In this document: positions 43,701 through 51,410 of the stretch, piece by piece | Position numbering within the stretch: the first letter of the stretch is position 1 | Layout: each line of letters opens with the position of its first letter | Assembly (NCBI GenBank): GCA_018648805.1 | Contig: JABGQM010000005.1 | Span: forward strand, 113,433-173,796 | DNA: 60,364 bases | Direction: 5' to 3' | Source of the DNA: Verrucomicrobiota bacterium | GTDB taxonomy: Bacteria > Verrucomicrobiota > Kiritimatiellia > UBA8416 > JABMPJ01 | The notes under the pieces: model-generated | Told to the model about the DNA's origin: nothing | Database searches by the model: none | What the model saw: only the letters and a program-made list of their open reading frames with translations | Translations under genes and position numbers: made by a program

Positions 43701-45142
43701 ACCAACATGGCCAAGGCGCGGTCTTCGGCAGTGCCGCCGAGGAAAGTCGTGAAGACGGGGTGGCCGTCGATGCGACGGTACTTGGTGATGAAGACGTCGA
43801 TATCATCCTCGCTGCGCTTGGGGTCGGGCGAGCGGCCGGCAAAGCGACGGGAGGAGGTCTGGCCCGCCACGTAGGAGAAGCCCTTGTGGTCGACGGCAAC
43901 CGCGAAGGCGGTATCCTGTTTCTCGCCGCCCAGGTAGGAGAGTGTGCTGATCGTGGGGCCAGCGGGTAGGGCATTGGAGTGGGCCTGGGCTGTGGTCGCC
44001 GGCAGGTCCAGGCTGATGATGGGGCCCTGCTGATGAAAACGTGCATTGATGGGGATGGGCGTACCGCTCGGGTCGATCCGGAAGGCGCGCGGCGCCTGCT
44101 GTACGATCTTGCCGCATTCAAGTTCGGCGATCATGTTGCCGAACGGGTCGACCGTCGCCATCTCGGCGCCGCTGAAGGCCATCTGCAGAGAGGCAGGGTC
44201 GCCACCCGGACCCACTGTGAAGATAAATTCGAGGCGATTGCGCTCGGCATAGCAGTCGAGGTCGACGTCGGGAAAGACATTGGGGTATTGCACGATCGGG
44301 TAGCCGTTCAGATCGGTGAACCAGAGGGCCGGATCGGTGCCCATGGCGAAATGGCTGACCGCGTCGAGGTCCTTTGGCCCGTTCCCATGGCGCGTCAGGC
44401 GCTTGTCGCGACGGGTGTCGGCCGGGGGGGCGCCGCCGTTGTGCCAGCGCTCAAAGCGGTCGCCGTCGGCGATGACAGGCCCCCCGGCCGTGCCATCCAT
44501 GAGCGGCCCGGCACCGATCATGCGTAGGCAGACCTCCAGGGAGCAGTCAAGATCATCAATCTTCTGGCGGTTATCATCGGGGCCACACTCGACGTTTTCA
44601 CTGATTTCCAGGTCCACGTGTTCGCGTTCTATCTGGAGACAGACCTGGCCGCCCCCGGGCAGGATGTCCAGTCCGGCGCCACTGGCGGCCAGGTCGAACT
44701 CACCCAGGTAGTCTTCGCACAGCTCTTCGAAATAGAGGGCCGGCAGTTCCATCGGCGCGCCGGCACTGCGGCGCCGTTCGACGTTGTCGGGTAGATCCAT
44801 GACGACCGTGCTGGCGGCCACCGCCATGATGGCGGGCGCGCTGGCGGGGGCCTTGAATCCGAAGCGGTGTTCACGGGCGCTGGGTCCGATCGACCAGGCC
44901 GGCGGCGCGGTATCGCCGCCCCCTGTGCCGCCGTTCGTGGCGGAACGGCCGGTGCCGGCGGCACTACCATTGGCGGGCGAATCGTCATCGTCGAGGGCGG
45001 CCAGGATGGCTGCCTCAGGCGCGGGGGCTTCCGCGGACTGGTTGGGTAGAATGGCAAAGAAATAGTATCCCATCCCGCCGCTGGCGCCTATGAGGGCTAG
45101 GATACCGAGGAGGAGCAAAAGATACGTGCGTGGTCCAGACAT
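40751..45142 (-). CDS. Giant surface protein: SBBP beta-propeller repeats, FGE-like domains, poly-Asp tail
   Basis: A 1463-residue protein with one N-terminal membrane helix (residues 6-32). Residues about 395-840 contain seven SBBP-type repeats of about 60 residues, each around a YLGGxxxDxAxAVAVD core and an (V)AGETxSxDFP segment. Residues about 845-1340 hold two formylglycine-generating-enzyme-like units (first AKFETTNEEFTRFLND ... GVSWFGAVKYCNWLT ... GFRLP; second REFVEFLN ... GVSPYGAVKYCNWLS ... YGIFDLSGNATEWL ... FGGFRVVAGG). The last 90 residues carry Asp runs of 5-13. The FGE fold here may be structural rather than catalytic. It heads a glycan-related operon and probably sits on the cell surface; poly-Asp could bind calcium. 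Confidence 0.85.
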   Translation of the reverse strand: MSGPRTYLLLLLGILALIGASGGMGYYFFAILPNQSAEAPAPEAAILAALDDDDSPANGSAAGTGRSATNGGTGGGDTAPPAWSIGPSAREHRFGFKAPASAPAIMAVAASTVVMDLPDNVERRRSAGAPMELPALYFEELCEDYLGEFDLAASGAGLDILPGGGQVCLQIEREHVDLEISENVECGPDDNRQKIDDLDCSLEVCLRMIGAGPLMDGTAGGPVIADGDRFERWHNGGAPPADTRRDKRLTRHGNGPKDLDAVSHFAMGTDPALWFTDLNGYPIVQYPNVFPDVDLDCYAERNRLEFIFTVGPGGDPASLQMAFSGAEMATVDPFGNMIAELECGKIVQQAPRAFRIDPSGTPIPINARFHQQGPIISLDLPATTAQAHSNALPAGPTISTLSYLGGEKQDTAFAVAVDHKGFSYVAGQTSSRRFAGRSPDPKRSEDDIDVFITKYRRIDGHPVFTTFLGGTAEDRALAMLVEPDGSIVLCGETLSADFPVTGDAAPRAGQNWDAFLTHLAPSGEVRRSIRLGGSGDDHAHALVRLADGRIAVAGETASTDFDGLSTIGNRAAGRDAFVAIVDEHGTPSGARIGGAGDDAAYGITIDSQGRLCIAGETRSTDFPVLKAWQARPGGETDAFLARLDPTAQFLLFSSYIGAENDDRAYSVAIDSADSLYVAGETASLDLPVTNAVQAHFGGGMWDAFLVKFAPDNMDPLFVTYFGGSGDDRAFAVAPNAIGEAALAGETSSTNLPAWEALQPAHGGGRWDGFAARIGSSGSNLVFCTYLGGAQADHLYAATTEAGRLLHVAGQTASPDLRVANALQSKHAGGGTDGLLAVIAPPPNPGPELAWVPGKSQPNGPQYGFHMAKFETTNEEFTRFLNDAQAHTNDLRGTNLFFDATGNVWFNAAMQANSNEVFSLALSRIDYHPAFPLGSRYTVTSRVPSTGGAYTNHPVVGVSWFGAVKYCNWLTIDSGRGANQRCFREGTNSLDWAPVTCAATNWARGIITAGERDELLGYSGFRLPMDNCATLSERDQVYLQVPNREFVEFLNSIEQPATDSRAANVLIDGHGNLWFNSAMQSGRDELFTLSASRIVFDPRQVRGARFSVAPPDAALPVQGVSPYGAVKYCNWLSLRDGLPQDQLAYREGSWQEDWAPATCGIMQWRDNRFTRQDYDRWVETVKGYRLPIKTVEQPEEIDTNPYRGTACWANPYNEFYAAAAWNGVSNTLYGFGRSDLHPQDANYRDSQGSRKPDTAPVGYFNGITKNGRGATHTNENAYGIFDLSGNATEWLLDPGLAGSSAHRAAYGGSWLSALPTLTERKYARPYSTDGFGGFRVVAGGADDALPAAPYVIRIPYRLCLCPCGLTEEEARHIIEKKPDGDDDDDDDDDVGDVGDHPYRPPGDSLTPPGGDDDDDRDGGFFRPTGGDDDDDDDDDDDDDGGAGGHGGDDDDDDDDEPITSPSGV
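40779..41012. repeat. GAY-codon microsatellite encoding the poly-Asp tail
   Basis: On the plus strand, runs of CATCGT/CATCATCGT repeats lie at about 40779-40802, 40830-40867, 40900-40917 and 40983-41009. On the coding strand these are GAC/GAT codons. Length changes in multiples of three would lengthen or shorten the Asp runs without frameshift. Confidence 0.8.
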
Positions 45143-45284
45143 GAATCATCCCCTGATGTAGTACTCCGCGATAGTACAATATCCGGGGGGGAGTGTCACG
45201 AATTGGTTCGGGCTGCGGGGAGACGTTTCACCAAATCGATATTCGCACTTTTCCCCGTCCGGTCATGGTGATAGGTTTGGCGTC

Positions 45285-46358
45285 ATGATTCTGGAGAAGC
45301 AGCAATGGAGTTGGCTGGCCGTCGTGGGGCTGTGTGCCCTGTGGTGCGGCTGTGCCAGTACGGGCGGACGACGCGATCTTCCCGAGTGGGTGCGCGATCC
45401 GGCGGCCCTCGAAAAGAGCTACCCGCGCCACCGTTACTTTATTGGTATGGGGGTCTGTGGCGGGGCCAGTGGTGCGGACCTGATGAGCCGCAAGCAGGCC
45501 GAGGCCACGGCCGTTGCCGATATCGCCTCCGTGGTGGAGGTCCAGATCAATGATACGGTCGAAGCACACGATACGAGCGTCGAGCGTAACGGAAAGCTTC
45601 TCGAGCAGAGTGTCCGCATCCAGACCACCAAGCGCGTCGTGACCGGTATCCTGAGCGGGGTGGAAATCAAACATGTCTATTTCGACGAACGCTCCCTGAA
45701 CTGGCATACCGTGGCCCTGCTGGACCGTTCCCGCGCCGGCGCAGGCGCCGCCGAAGCTGTGGCGCAGCGCCTGGCGCGTGGTCGCACGGTGCTGGCCGGA
45801 CTGGGCGCCGGGCCGGTTAGCGACCTGGTGGCTTTGCGCCGGCTTGAGAGCATGACAACCGAGCTGGACCGCCTGGCCGTGGCGCTGGCGATTTTCGCCC
45901 CATCGCGCAAGGCGGCCGCCAAGACTCAGATTGAAACGTTTAAGCGTAACGTGGCCGCGCAGCGTGAGACCGCCCGCGGCGCGGCGCGGGTGCGTGTGGT
46001 GATGGCTTCCGATCAGGCGGCGCCTCTGCCGCCCGCCCTGCGCGCGGCCGCCGTCCGTGCACTTGGGGAGGCCGGGTTTAGCGTGGTGATCGACCAAGCG
46101 GCCGGTGAGTTCCACGTGACGGTGAAAACCAAGACGGCGACCCAGGTGGGGACCATGCGGATTTTCGAGGTGTCATCCGGCGCCACCTTCAAGCTGATCG
46201 AGCAGGGACGCACGGTTATGCAGGGCCGTGTGCCGATCGACCCGTTGAGTGCCAGCCGTTCCAACGCGGAGCATCTGTCGCGCACGCGCAGTCTGAACCG
46301 GCTGGCCGACCGCCTGCGCATGGAAATCGTCGCCATGCTGAATGACGAAGGAGCGTAG
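45285..46358 (+). CDS. LPP20-like lipoprotein
   Basis: A 357-residue lipoprotein with lipobox LWCGC at the end of its signal peptide. The mature N-terminus has the LPP20 pattern: LPEWVRDP, HRYFIGMGVCGGA, then an Ala-rich helix AEATAVADIASVVEVQIND. The C-terminal half (residues about 235-355) is a separate alpha/beta domain with ALRAAAVRALGEAGFSVVID. LPP20 domains are known from a Helicobacter outer-membrane lipoprotein; the function is unclear. It starts a run of related exported proteins; the next gene begins 7 bp after its stop. Confidence 0.75.
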   Translation: MILEKQQWSWLAVVGLCALWCGCASTGGRRDLPEWVRDPAALEKSYPRHRYFIGMGVCGGASGADLMSRKQAEATAVADIASVVEVQINDTVEAHDTSVERNGKLLEQSVRIQTTKRVVTGILSGVEIKHVYFDERSLNWHTVALLDRSRAGAGAAEAVAQRLARGRTVLAGLGAGPVSDLVALRRLESMTTELDRLAVALAIFAPSRKAAAKTQIETFKRNVAAQRETARGAARVRVVMASDQAAPLPPALRAAAVRALGEAGFSVVIDQAAGEFHVTVKTKTATQVGTMRIFEVSSGATFKLIEQGRTVMQGRVPIDPLSASRSNAEHLSRTRSLNRLADRLRMEIVAMLNDEGA

Positions 46359-46365
46359 ACCCACA

Positions 46366-47349
46366 ATGAAGCCTAGCTGTAAGGCCAACCTGGTGTGGAT
46401 GAAGATGAGTGGGCTGCTCATGGCGGTCGTCTTGCTCGCCGGCTGCGCTTCGACCGGTCCGTTGGCGCCGCTGGTGCCGCTGCCTGACCACATGATGCCG
46501 CCGCGTGAAGAGCTGACTTTTCATCCCTGGCGCGTTGTGGTCGCCCCCTCGGCCAGCCGGCATGCGTCACTCGAGCAGGCGTTCAGTGCCGAACTGAAGA
46601 GCCAGCTGGCGCGCTATGGCATCCTGAACGTGAGCTCGGATGCGCGCACGAGCCAGATGCTGGAACAGATGCTGCGTGTCCAGGCGCAGTCGGGCGAGGA
46701 GATCCTGGTCTCCGATCTCAAGTACGAGCGTTCGCACGCCGATGGGCTGATCAGCGTGAGTGTGACGGCCATGACGGTGCCGAAAAGCAACGCGCAGACC
46801 TCGTGGTACGATAAGTCGAAGGAGAAGACCCGCTATGTGTATACCTCACAAGTGGATGTCAGTGGCCATTATACACTCGTGATTCCCAAGACCGGCATGG
46901 CGCGTACGGTCCAGTTCCGAAACTCACAGACCCAGACCAGCTATGACAAGCCGCACCAGTTCTCGGCCGCGACGATGTCGCTTACCGCGGCGCGACAGGC
47001 GGGACGCAGCAGCCGCGTGGTGCGGCCGCTCTACACCCAGTTTCCGCTAACCGGCCACGTGATCGGGATTGGTGAAACCGCCAAGGAGATTCGGATCAAC
47101 CGCGGGAGCAACCAGGGTGTGCGCCGCGATCGCAAGTGGGAGCTGTTGATGCGATCGAGCGAGAACAATGCACTCATGGGCGAAATCGTGACGGATCAGG
47201 TCGTGGGGATCGCCCGCACGGTGCGGGTGTTTGAGGATTCCTGCGTGGTCAAGTGCGATTCAAAGAAGACGCGCGAGCGGGCCAAGTTGGGCATGCAGGC
47301 GCGGGCACAGGGCTTTGGCTTTAGTTTTGCAGGACTGTTTGGCTTGTAG
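46366..47349 (+). CDS. Lipoprotein with FlgT-C-like domain
   Basis: A 327-residue lipoprotein (signal peptide ending in VVLLAGC). The central part (HPWRVVVAPSASRHASLEQA) resembles CsgG/FlgT-type alpha/beta domains, and the C-terminus LTGHVIGIGETAKEIRINRG SNQGVRRDRKW matches the FlgT C-terminal pattern of a short barrel with NxGSxxGV. FlgT and LPP20-like proteins are associated with rings around outer-membrane structures, but no flagellar gene is present. Start at 46366 chosen for the signal peptide; an in-frame ATG at 46342 overlaps the preceding gene. Confidence 0.7.
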   Translation: MKPSCKANLVWMKMSGLLMAVVLLAGCASTGPLAPLVPLPDHMMPPREELTFHPWRVVVAPSASRHASLEQAFSAELKSQLARYGILNVSSDARTSQMLEQMLRVQAQSGEEILVSDLKYERSHADGLISVSVTAMTVPKSNAQTSWYDKSKEKTRYVYTSQVDVSGHYTLVIPKTGMARTVQFRNSQTQTSYDKPHQFSAATMSLTAARQAGRSSRVVRPLYTQFPLTGHVIGIGETAKEIRINRGSNQGVRRDRKWELLMRSSENNALMGEIVTDQVVGIARTVRVFEDSCVVKCDSKKTRERAKLGMQARAQGFGFSFAGLFGL

Positions 47350-47369
47350 TAGGGTTAAACTCAGTAGTC

Positions 47370-47573
47370 AGAGCTTGTCCGAAAAGGGTCAGCATATGCG
47401 AAAGGGCTGGAAACAGGAGGTAGGGCCCGCGCTCCGTCGCGGGCCGCGAGCAAGACCACAGCAGAAGAGCGATAGAAATAGCGAGAATCGCCTCCCTATC
47501 TCTGCTCCTGCACATCCCTTGCGCCCGGCCCGCACGGAGTGCGGGCCCTACCACCCCTTTTCGGACAGGCTCT
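47370..47573. mobile_element. MITE-like element with terminal inverted repeats and possible AGTC duplication
   Basis: Left end AGAGCTTGTCCGAAAAGGG (47370-47388) and right end CCCTTTTCGGACAGGCTCT (47555-47573) are inverted repeats differing at one position. Both sides are flanked by AGTC (47366-47369, 47574-47577), consistent with a 4-bp target duplication. Inside are two opposed copies of a GC-rich palindrome starting TAGGGCCCGCGCTCCG (47421) and its complement near 47525-47552. It encodes no protein, so it would need a transposase in trans. Confidence 0.65.
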
Positions 47574-47607
47574 AGTCAGTAATCAGTGAATCAAGGGAGG
47601 TCGAGCA

Positions 47608-48150
47608 GTGAAAAGATATATCTATCTGATGGTATCCGTCATGATGTGTGCCCTCGCCGTTACGGCGGCGGAGGATAACCGGGCCGACCTGGGCTTTCGC
47701 GGCGGCTATCAGCGTTTTGAGGACGGTGACGGGTCGTTCATGGGCGGCGTGTTCTTGCGCCTGCCGTGGCGTAGCGTGATCATGGGCGAGGGCGCCGTGA
47801 TGTACCACACCCACGATGAGGGGTCGGTCGATCTTGAGATTATCCCGCTGCAGCTCAGCGTCATGCTTTTTGTCTTACGGCGCGATCTGGATTTTTCGCC
47901 CTATCTGTTGGGTGGCATGGGGGCCTACGTGGCCCGGCGTGTGGAGGATGGGGGCGACTCGGAAACAGATTTCGATTTCGGTTGGCACCTTGGCTTAGGG
48001 GTGGACTACAAGCTGGGTGACCGTATGTTTGTCGAAGGTGATTTTCGCTATATCTGGCTGGATATGGATTTTGAAGACAAGACTGTCGGTGACACGTTGA
48101 GCGATTTCAATAACTGGATGGCGACGGTCGGTTTCGGGTTCAGGCTCTGA
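47608..48150 (+). CDS. Small outer-membrane beta-barrel protein
   Basis: A 180-residue protein starting at GTG (GGGAGG 7 bp upstream), with a signal peptide (MKRYIYLMVSVMMCALAVTA). The mature part is made of barrel-like strands (DLGFRGGYQRFED, FSPYLLGGMGAYVARR, FDFGWHLGLGVDYKLG, MFVEGDFRYIWLDM) and ends WMATVGFGFRL. It resembles the eight-stranded OmpW/Opa-type proteins. The M48 gene overlaps its stop by 1 bp (TGATG). Confidence 0.8.
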   Translation: MKRYIYLMVSVMMCALAVTAAEDNRADLGFRGGYQRFEDGDGSFMGGVFLRLPWRSVIMGEGAVMYHTHDEGSVDLEIIPLQLSVMLFVLRRDLDFSPYLLGGMGAYVARRVEDGGDSETDFDFGWHLGLGVDYKLGDRMFVEGDFRYIWLDMDFEDKTVGDTLSDFNNWMATVGFGFRL

Positions 48151-49403
48151 TGCATAGAACGAGGCATACGATTGGGTGCGCGCTGCTGCTGGCCGCGCTG
48201 ATGGCGTCGGCTGGTGAGCTGCAACGCAATACGGCGCTGCGCAGTGGACCGGGCGCATTCTTCCCTGCGTTGGAGTTGCTCAAGGCGGGTGCCCGGGTTG
48301 AGGCCGACGCGCCCACGGGCAACTGGGTGCCTGCGCAGACGGCCACTACCAACGGTTGGCTGCCGCGCGTGGCGCTGACGGTTCCGCGGCGTGGCATCGA
48401 TTACAGCGGTCTGCTGGGCGCCGGCGAAGCGGTCAATGTCTCGTCGGTCGATATCGCGGCCGCGACCAAGGGGGCTTTTGCCTCCTCCTATTCCGATCGG
48501 CATGATGTGGACCTGGGCGTCGTGAAACAGGTGACCGCCATCGCCGTCTCACCTTCCCTGGTCGCGATGCTGACCAAGCGGTTGACGCCGGCCCCGGCGG
48601 GATGGCTGCGCGATCGCCTGCCGCGTCGCCCGTTCGACAATAGCATTGTTCTCAGTGGTGAAGCTGAAACGCTGTTGGGGCATGCCATGGTGGCGCACAT
48701 GGCGCCCAACGGCTTTGCGCAGAACGGCCGCCTCAAGAACTATGTGAACGGGGTCGGTATGCTGGTGGGGGCCCGCACCGAGCGCTACGACTGGCCGTAC
48801 AAGGTGGGGATTCTCAATGACGAATCGATCAACGGATTCGGCATGCCGGGCGGCTTTATCCTGATTTCGAAGGGGTATCTTGACCTGATTCAGAACGAGG
48901 CCGAACTGGCCGCTGTGATCGGCCACGAGATGGCCCATTGCAGTCTCTATCACGGCTTACGTGAGTTTAAGAAGCGCGCGATTCACCGGCGTCGTGATGC
49001 GGTCTTTGCCGAGCTGGACGACATTACCGGCGACAGTTCAACCAGCGCGATCGAGGCCGATCTGAACCGGCTGGCCGATACCTCCTATCTCAAGATCATT
49101 GGCGGGCGTGCCCGCGAAGATGAGTTTGAAGCCGACCTGTTCGGCGCGGCCTATGCCGCCGCGGCAGGCTACGACCCGCGTGCCATGGTCGAGTTGTTGC
49201 AACGCGTTGGCGGCGCGGCCGAGATGGATGCCTTTCGGCACCACCCGGGGATGGGTGAGCGTATCGCAGCCCTGCAGAAAGGGATCGCCCGCTACCACTT
49301 GGTGCGTGATGGGCAGACGCGGCTGGCCCAGCGGTTCTGCATGATGTCCGGCCGCCATGAGGCGCATCCGGCGGCGCCGGCAGAAAGGGTGACGAAGCCG
49401 TGA
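48150..49403 (+). CDS. M48-family zinc metalloprotease with N-terminal SH3-like domain
   Basis: A 417-residue exported protein: signal peptide, an SH3b-like domain (residues 22-80; NTALRSGPGAFFPALELLKA, then GNWVPAQTATTNGWLP), then an M48 protease with AAVIGHEMAHCSLYHGL (HExxH at 259-263) and the third ligand in EDEFEADLFG (E325). GMPGGFILISKGYLDLI before HExxH is typical of BepA-like periplasmic M48 proteases that look after outer-membrane proteins. It lies between a barrel gene and an LPP20-like lipoprotein gene, with overlaps on both sides, suggesting a role in their assembly. Confidence 0.9.
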   Translation: MHRTRHTIGCALLLAALMASAGELQRNTALRSGPGAFFPALELLKAGARVEADAPTGNWVPAQTATTNGWLPRVALTVPRRGIDYSGLLGAGEAVNVSSVDIAAATKGAFASSYSDRHDVDLGVVKQVTAIAVSPSLVAMLTKRLTPAPAGWLRDRLPRRPFDNSIVLSGEAETLLGHAMVAHMAPNGFAQNGRLKNYVNGVGMLVGARTERYDWPYKVGILNDESINGFGMPGGFILISKGYLDLIQNEAELAAVIGHEMAHCSLYHGLREFKKRAIHRRRDAVFAELDDITGDSSTSAIEADLNRLADTSYLKIIGGRAREDEFEADLFGAAYAAAAGYDPRAMVELLQRVGGAAEMDAFRHHPGMGERIAALQKGIARYHLVRDGQTRLAQRFCMMSGRHEAHPAAPAERVTKP

Positions 49404-50323
49404 TGCGTCGCCCCCTCCTGCTTCTCACGTGCCTGGCTCTGCTGTGTGGCTGTGCCACGACCCCCCAACTACCGCGCAGTGGCAGCATGGATCTGCCCAC
49501 CTGGCTAACCGCCCCCAGTGAGGCGCTGCAGGCAGATGCACCGGTCAGTCTACGCATGAGCTGTCCGGCCCATCTCGAGCCTTTCTGCGACCGTTACCAA
49601 CTGCCGCCCTGGGTGGTCTACGGTGTGGTGCGCTGCCTGGGCGCTGAAGAGTTCCTGGTGAATGGCACCTTCCGGCGTTTCAGCCTGACCGACGAGTTTG
49701 GTGAGAGCAACGTGGTGGTTGATGAGCTGCACTATGACGTGGTACGCCGCAAAATCGATCGTGCCCTGGATGGTATTGCGCGTGCCGTGGCAGATTCGGA
49801 GACCGAGCTGGACCGAATGAACGTCCTGGGCTCTTACGTGCGCCGCCGTTTTGGCGCGTTCGTGTTGTTCAGCCTCAAGCATGCCGATGCGGTGCAGGCG
49901 GCACCCGATGGCTTCACCAATCTGCTGCTCGAGTCGGGCGAGAGCCTCGACGAAATGGAGCGTTTTGACCGCGCGCATGTGGCCACGCTGGGGATAGAGC
50001 CCGGCTGGATCGAAACGCAAGAGTATTACCAGGTGGTTCAGGCGGGCGATTTCGGGTATGGCAATCCGATGGAGTCGTTCCGCCGTACCGAGGAGGAAGC
50101 CATTCACGATATGGCGCGCAGCCTGATGGTGAAATTCAGCCACCTGCGGCGCCAGTTCAGCACCGACCGTTCGATCGATGATAGCGTGCAGGAGGATGCC
50201 GTGCGTGAAGAATTGACGCTGCGGATGCGCGGCGCGCGTGTGATTCGGCGGGTGGTCGATCCCGGACAGCGTATCTGCCTGGTGACTTTGCGTCTGTCAC
50301 GAAGTGGCGTGGCGCGAAAATAG
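49403..50323 (+). CDS. LPP20-related lipoprotein
   Basis: A 306-residue lipoprotein; lipobox LLCGC at the end of the signal peptide, followed by MDLPTWLTAPSEAL, similar in placement to the PxWV start of LPP20 domains. The later EEEAIHDMARSLMVKFSHLR also recalls the helix of that fold, but similarity is weak. The ATG at 49403 overlaps the M48 stop as TGATG; a GTG one codon earlier is also possible. No catalytic motif is visible. Confidence 0.7.
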   Translation: MRRPLLLLTCLALLCGCATTPQLPRSGSMDLPTWLTAPSEALQADAPVSLRMSCPAHLEPFCDRYQLPPWVVYGVVRCLGAEEFLVNGTFRRFSLTDEFGESNVVVDELHYDVVRRKIDRALDGIARAVADSETELDRMNVLGSYVRRRFGAFVLFSLKHADAVQAAPDGFTNLLLESGESLDEMERFDRAHVATLGIEPGWIETQEYYQVVQAGDFGYGNPMESFRRTEEEAIHDMARSLMVKFSHLRRQFSTDRSIDDSVQEDAVREELTLRMRGARVIRRVVDPGQRICLVTLRLSRSGVARK

Positions 50324-50443
50324 GGCTTGATTGTTCCGGAGGGACGCGGATAGCATCAGCTCAGATGCTGGCAAAGATGTAGATGGGGCGATTTAGTAAA
50401 ACCATGCTCTCACGAGAGAGGGCGTAACAGAAGGAGGCTGGGT

Positions 50444-51019
50444 ATGAAGCAAGTCATGTTGGTGGCGCTCGCAGCGCTGGTACTGGGAACGATGGTGGGC
50501 TGTAAGTCGACCGAGGTCACGAGTCAGAAGACACCGTTCGAGATCATGCAGGAGAAGGCGAATGCCATTACGGATGCCGGTGGACTAGCCGCCGTAGGTA
50601 TCGGTTCTTCGCGCACGGTTTCGTTGGCCATGGACAAGGCCAAGACGCGTGGTCGTACCGAGCTCGCTCACATCCTCGAAACCAAGGTGGATTCCCTTAA
50701 AAAGGATTTCTCCGAGGAAATCGGCGAGGGCGAATCGGCCGAGTACAATGCGCTGTTCAGTGCGGCAAGCAAGAGCATTGCTCATCAGATTCTGCGCGGC
50801 ACGGTACCCAAAGATCTCAAGTATGAGACCGCGGGCAACACCACGACCGCCTGGGCCCTGATGGTGCAGGATCCTAAAGTGATCGCCGATGCGTTTGCGG
50901 ACCAGAAGAACTCCGCCAAGTCCCTGTACACGCGCTTCCGCGCGTCGCAGGCATTTGCCGAGCTCGATGGCGAAGTCAAGAAGTTCGAGGAGTTCAAGGC
51001 TCAAGACGCTGGCATGTAA
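50444..51019 (+). CDS. LPP20-like small lipoprotein
   Basis: A 191-residue lipoprotein (GTMVGC lipobox). The domain AAVGIGSSRTVSLAMDKAKT RGRTELAHI is a clear LPP20-type start, followed by helices and a strand pair (GNTTTAWALMVQDPKVIADA). AGAAGGAGG lies 7 bp before the ATG. A strong terminator follows 30 bp after the stop, closing the run of exported genes that started at 45285. Confidence 0.75.
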   Translation: MKQVMLVALAALVLGTMVGCKSTEVTSQKTPFEIMQEKANAITDAGGLAAVGIGSSRTVSLAMDKAKTRGRTELAHILETKVDSLKKDFSEEIGEGESAEYNALFSAASKSIAHQILRGTVPKDLKYETAGNTTTAWALMVQDPKVIADAFADQKNSAKSLYTRFRASQAFAELDGEVKKFEEFKAQDAGM

Positions 51020-51049
51020 GCCGGGCGCCAACTAAGCCAATAAAGGGAG

Positions 51050-51088
51050 CAGCCGGCCGGATCAATGATCCGCCGGCTGTTTTCTTTT
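51050..51088 (+). terminator. Rho-independent terminator
   Basis: Stem CAGCCGGC-(C)-GGATCA / TGATCC-GCCGGCTG with a very short loop, followed by TTTTCTTTT. It is 30 bp after the lipoprotein stop. Confidence 0.92.
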
Positions 51089-51192
51089 GCAGTAGAGCGT
51101 ATTCCGCATCTCTCGAACCTGCTTGTCCCGGTCTCGCCCTGAAATAGGTCGTCACTTGGCAGGAAGGAGACCAGTTTAAGATCGGTTCAGTT

Positions 51193-51325
51193 GACGACAA
51201 AGTTCACGAAGCAGTTGATCGGGATAGTTCACGACGAGGTCCACGGAATAGTAGAGTCTCCGCCTGCATCGTGAACTTCGTCGCGAACTGAAACGAAACT
51301 AACTATCTCGTAAACTTTGTCGAGA
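51193..51325. repeat. Long inverted repeat with GTTCACGA-type arms
   Basis: CGACAAAGTTCACGA (51195-51209) pairs with TCGTAAACTTTGTCG (51308-51322) with one mismatch; between them GTTCACGACGA (51227) matches the complement of TCGTGAACTTCGTCG (51269). The 322-bp gap between the terminator and the next gene holds this element and no ORF I would accept. Confidence 0.7.
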
Positions 51326-51410
51326 ACGGCTTCGATTGTGCCGTGCGCCGGTGATATGGAGCTCTTGACTGTCCATACGAGTGACAACTTAAGATCAGGC
51401 CGCACTTCAC

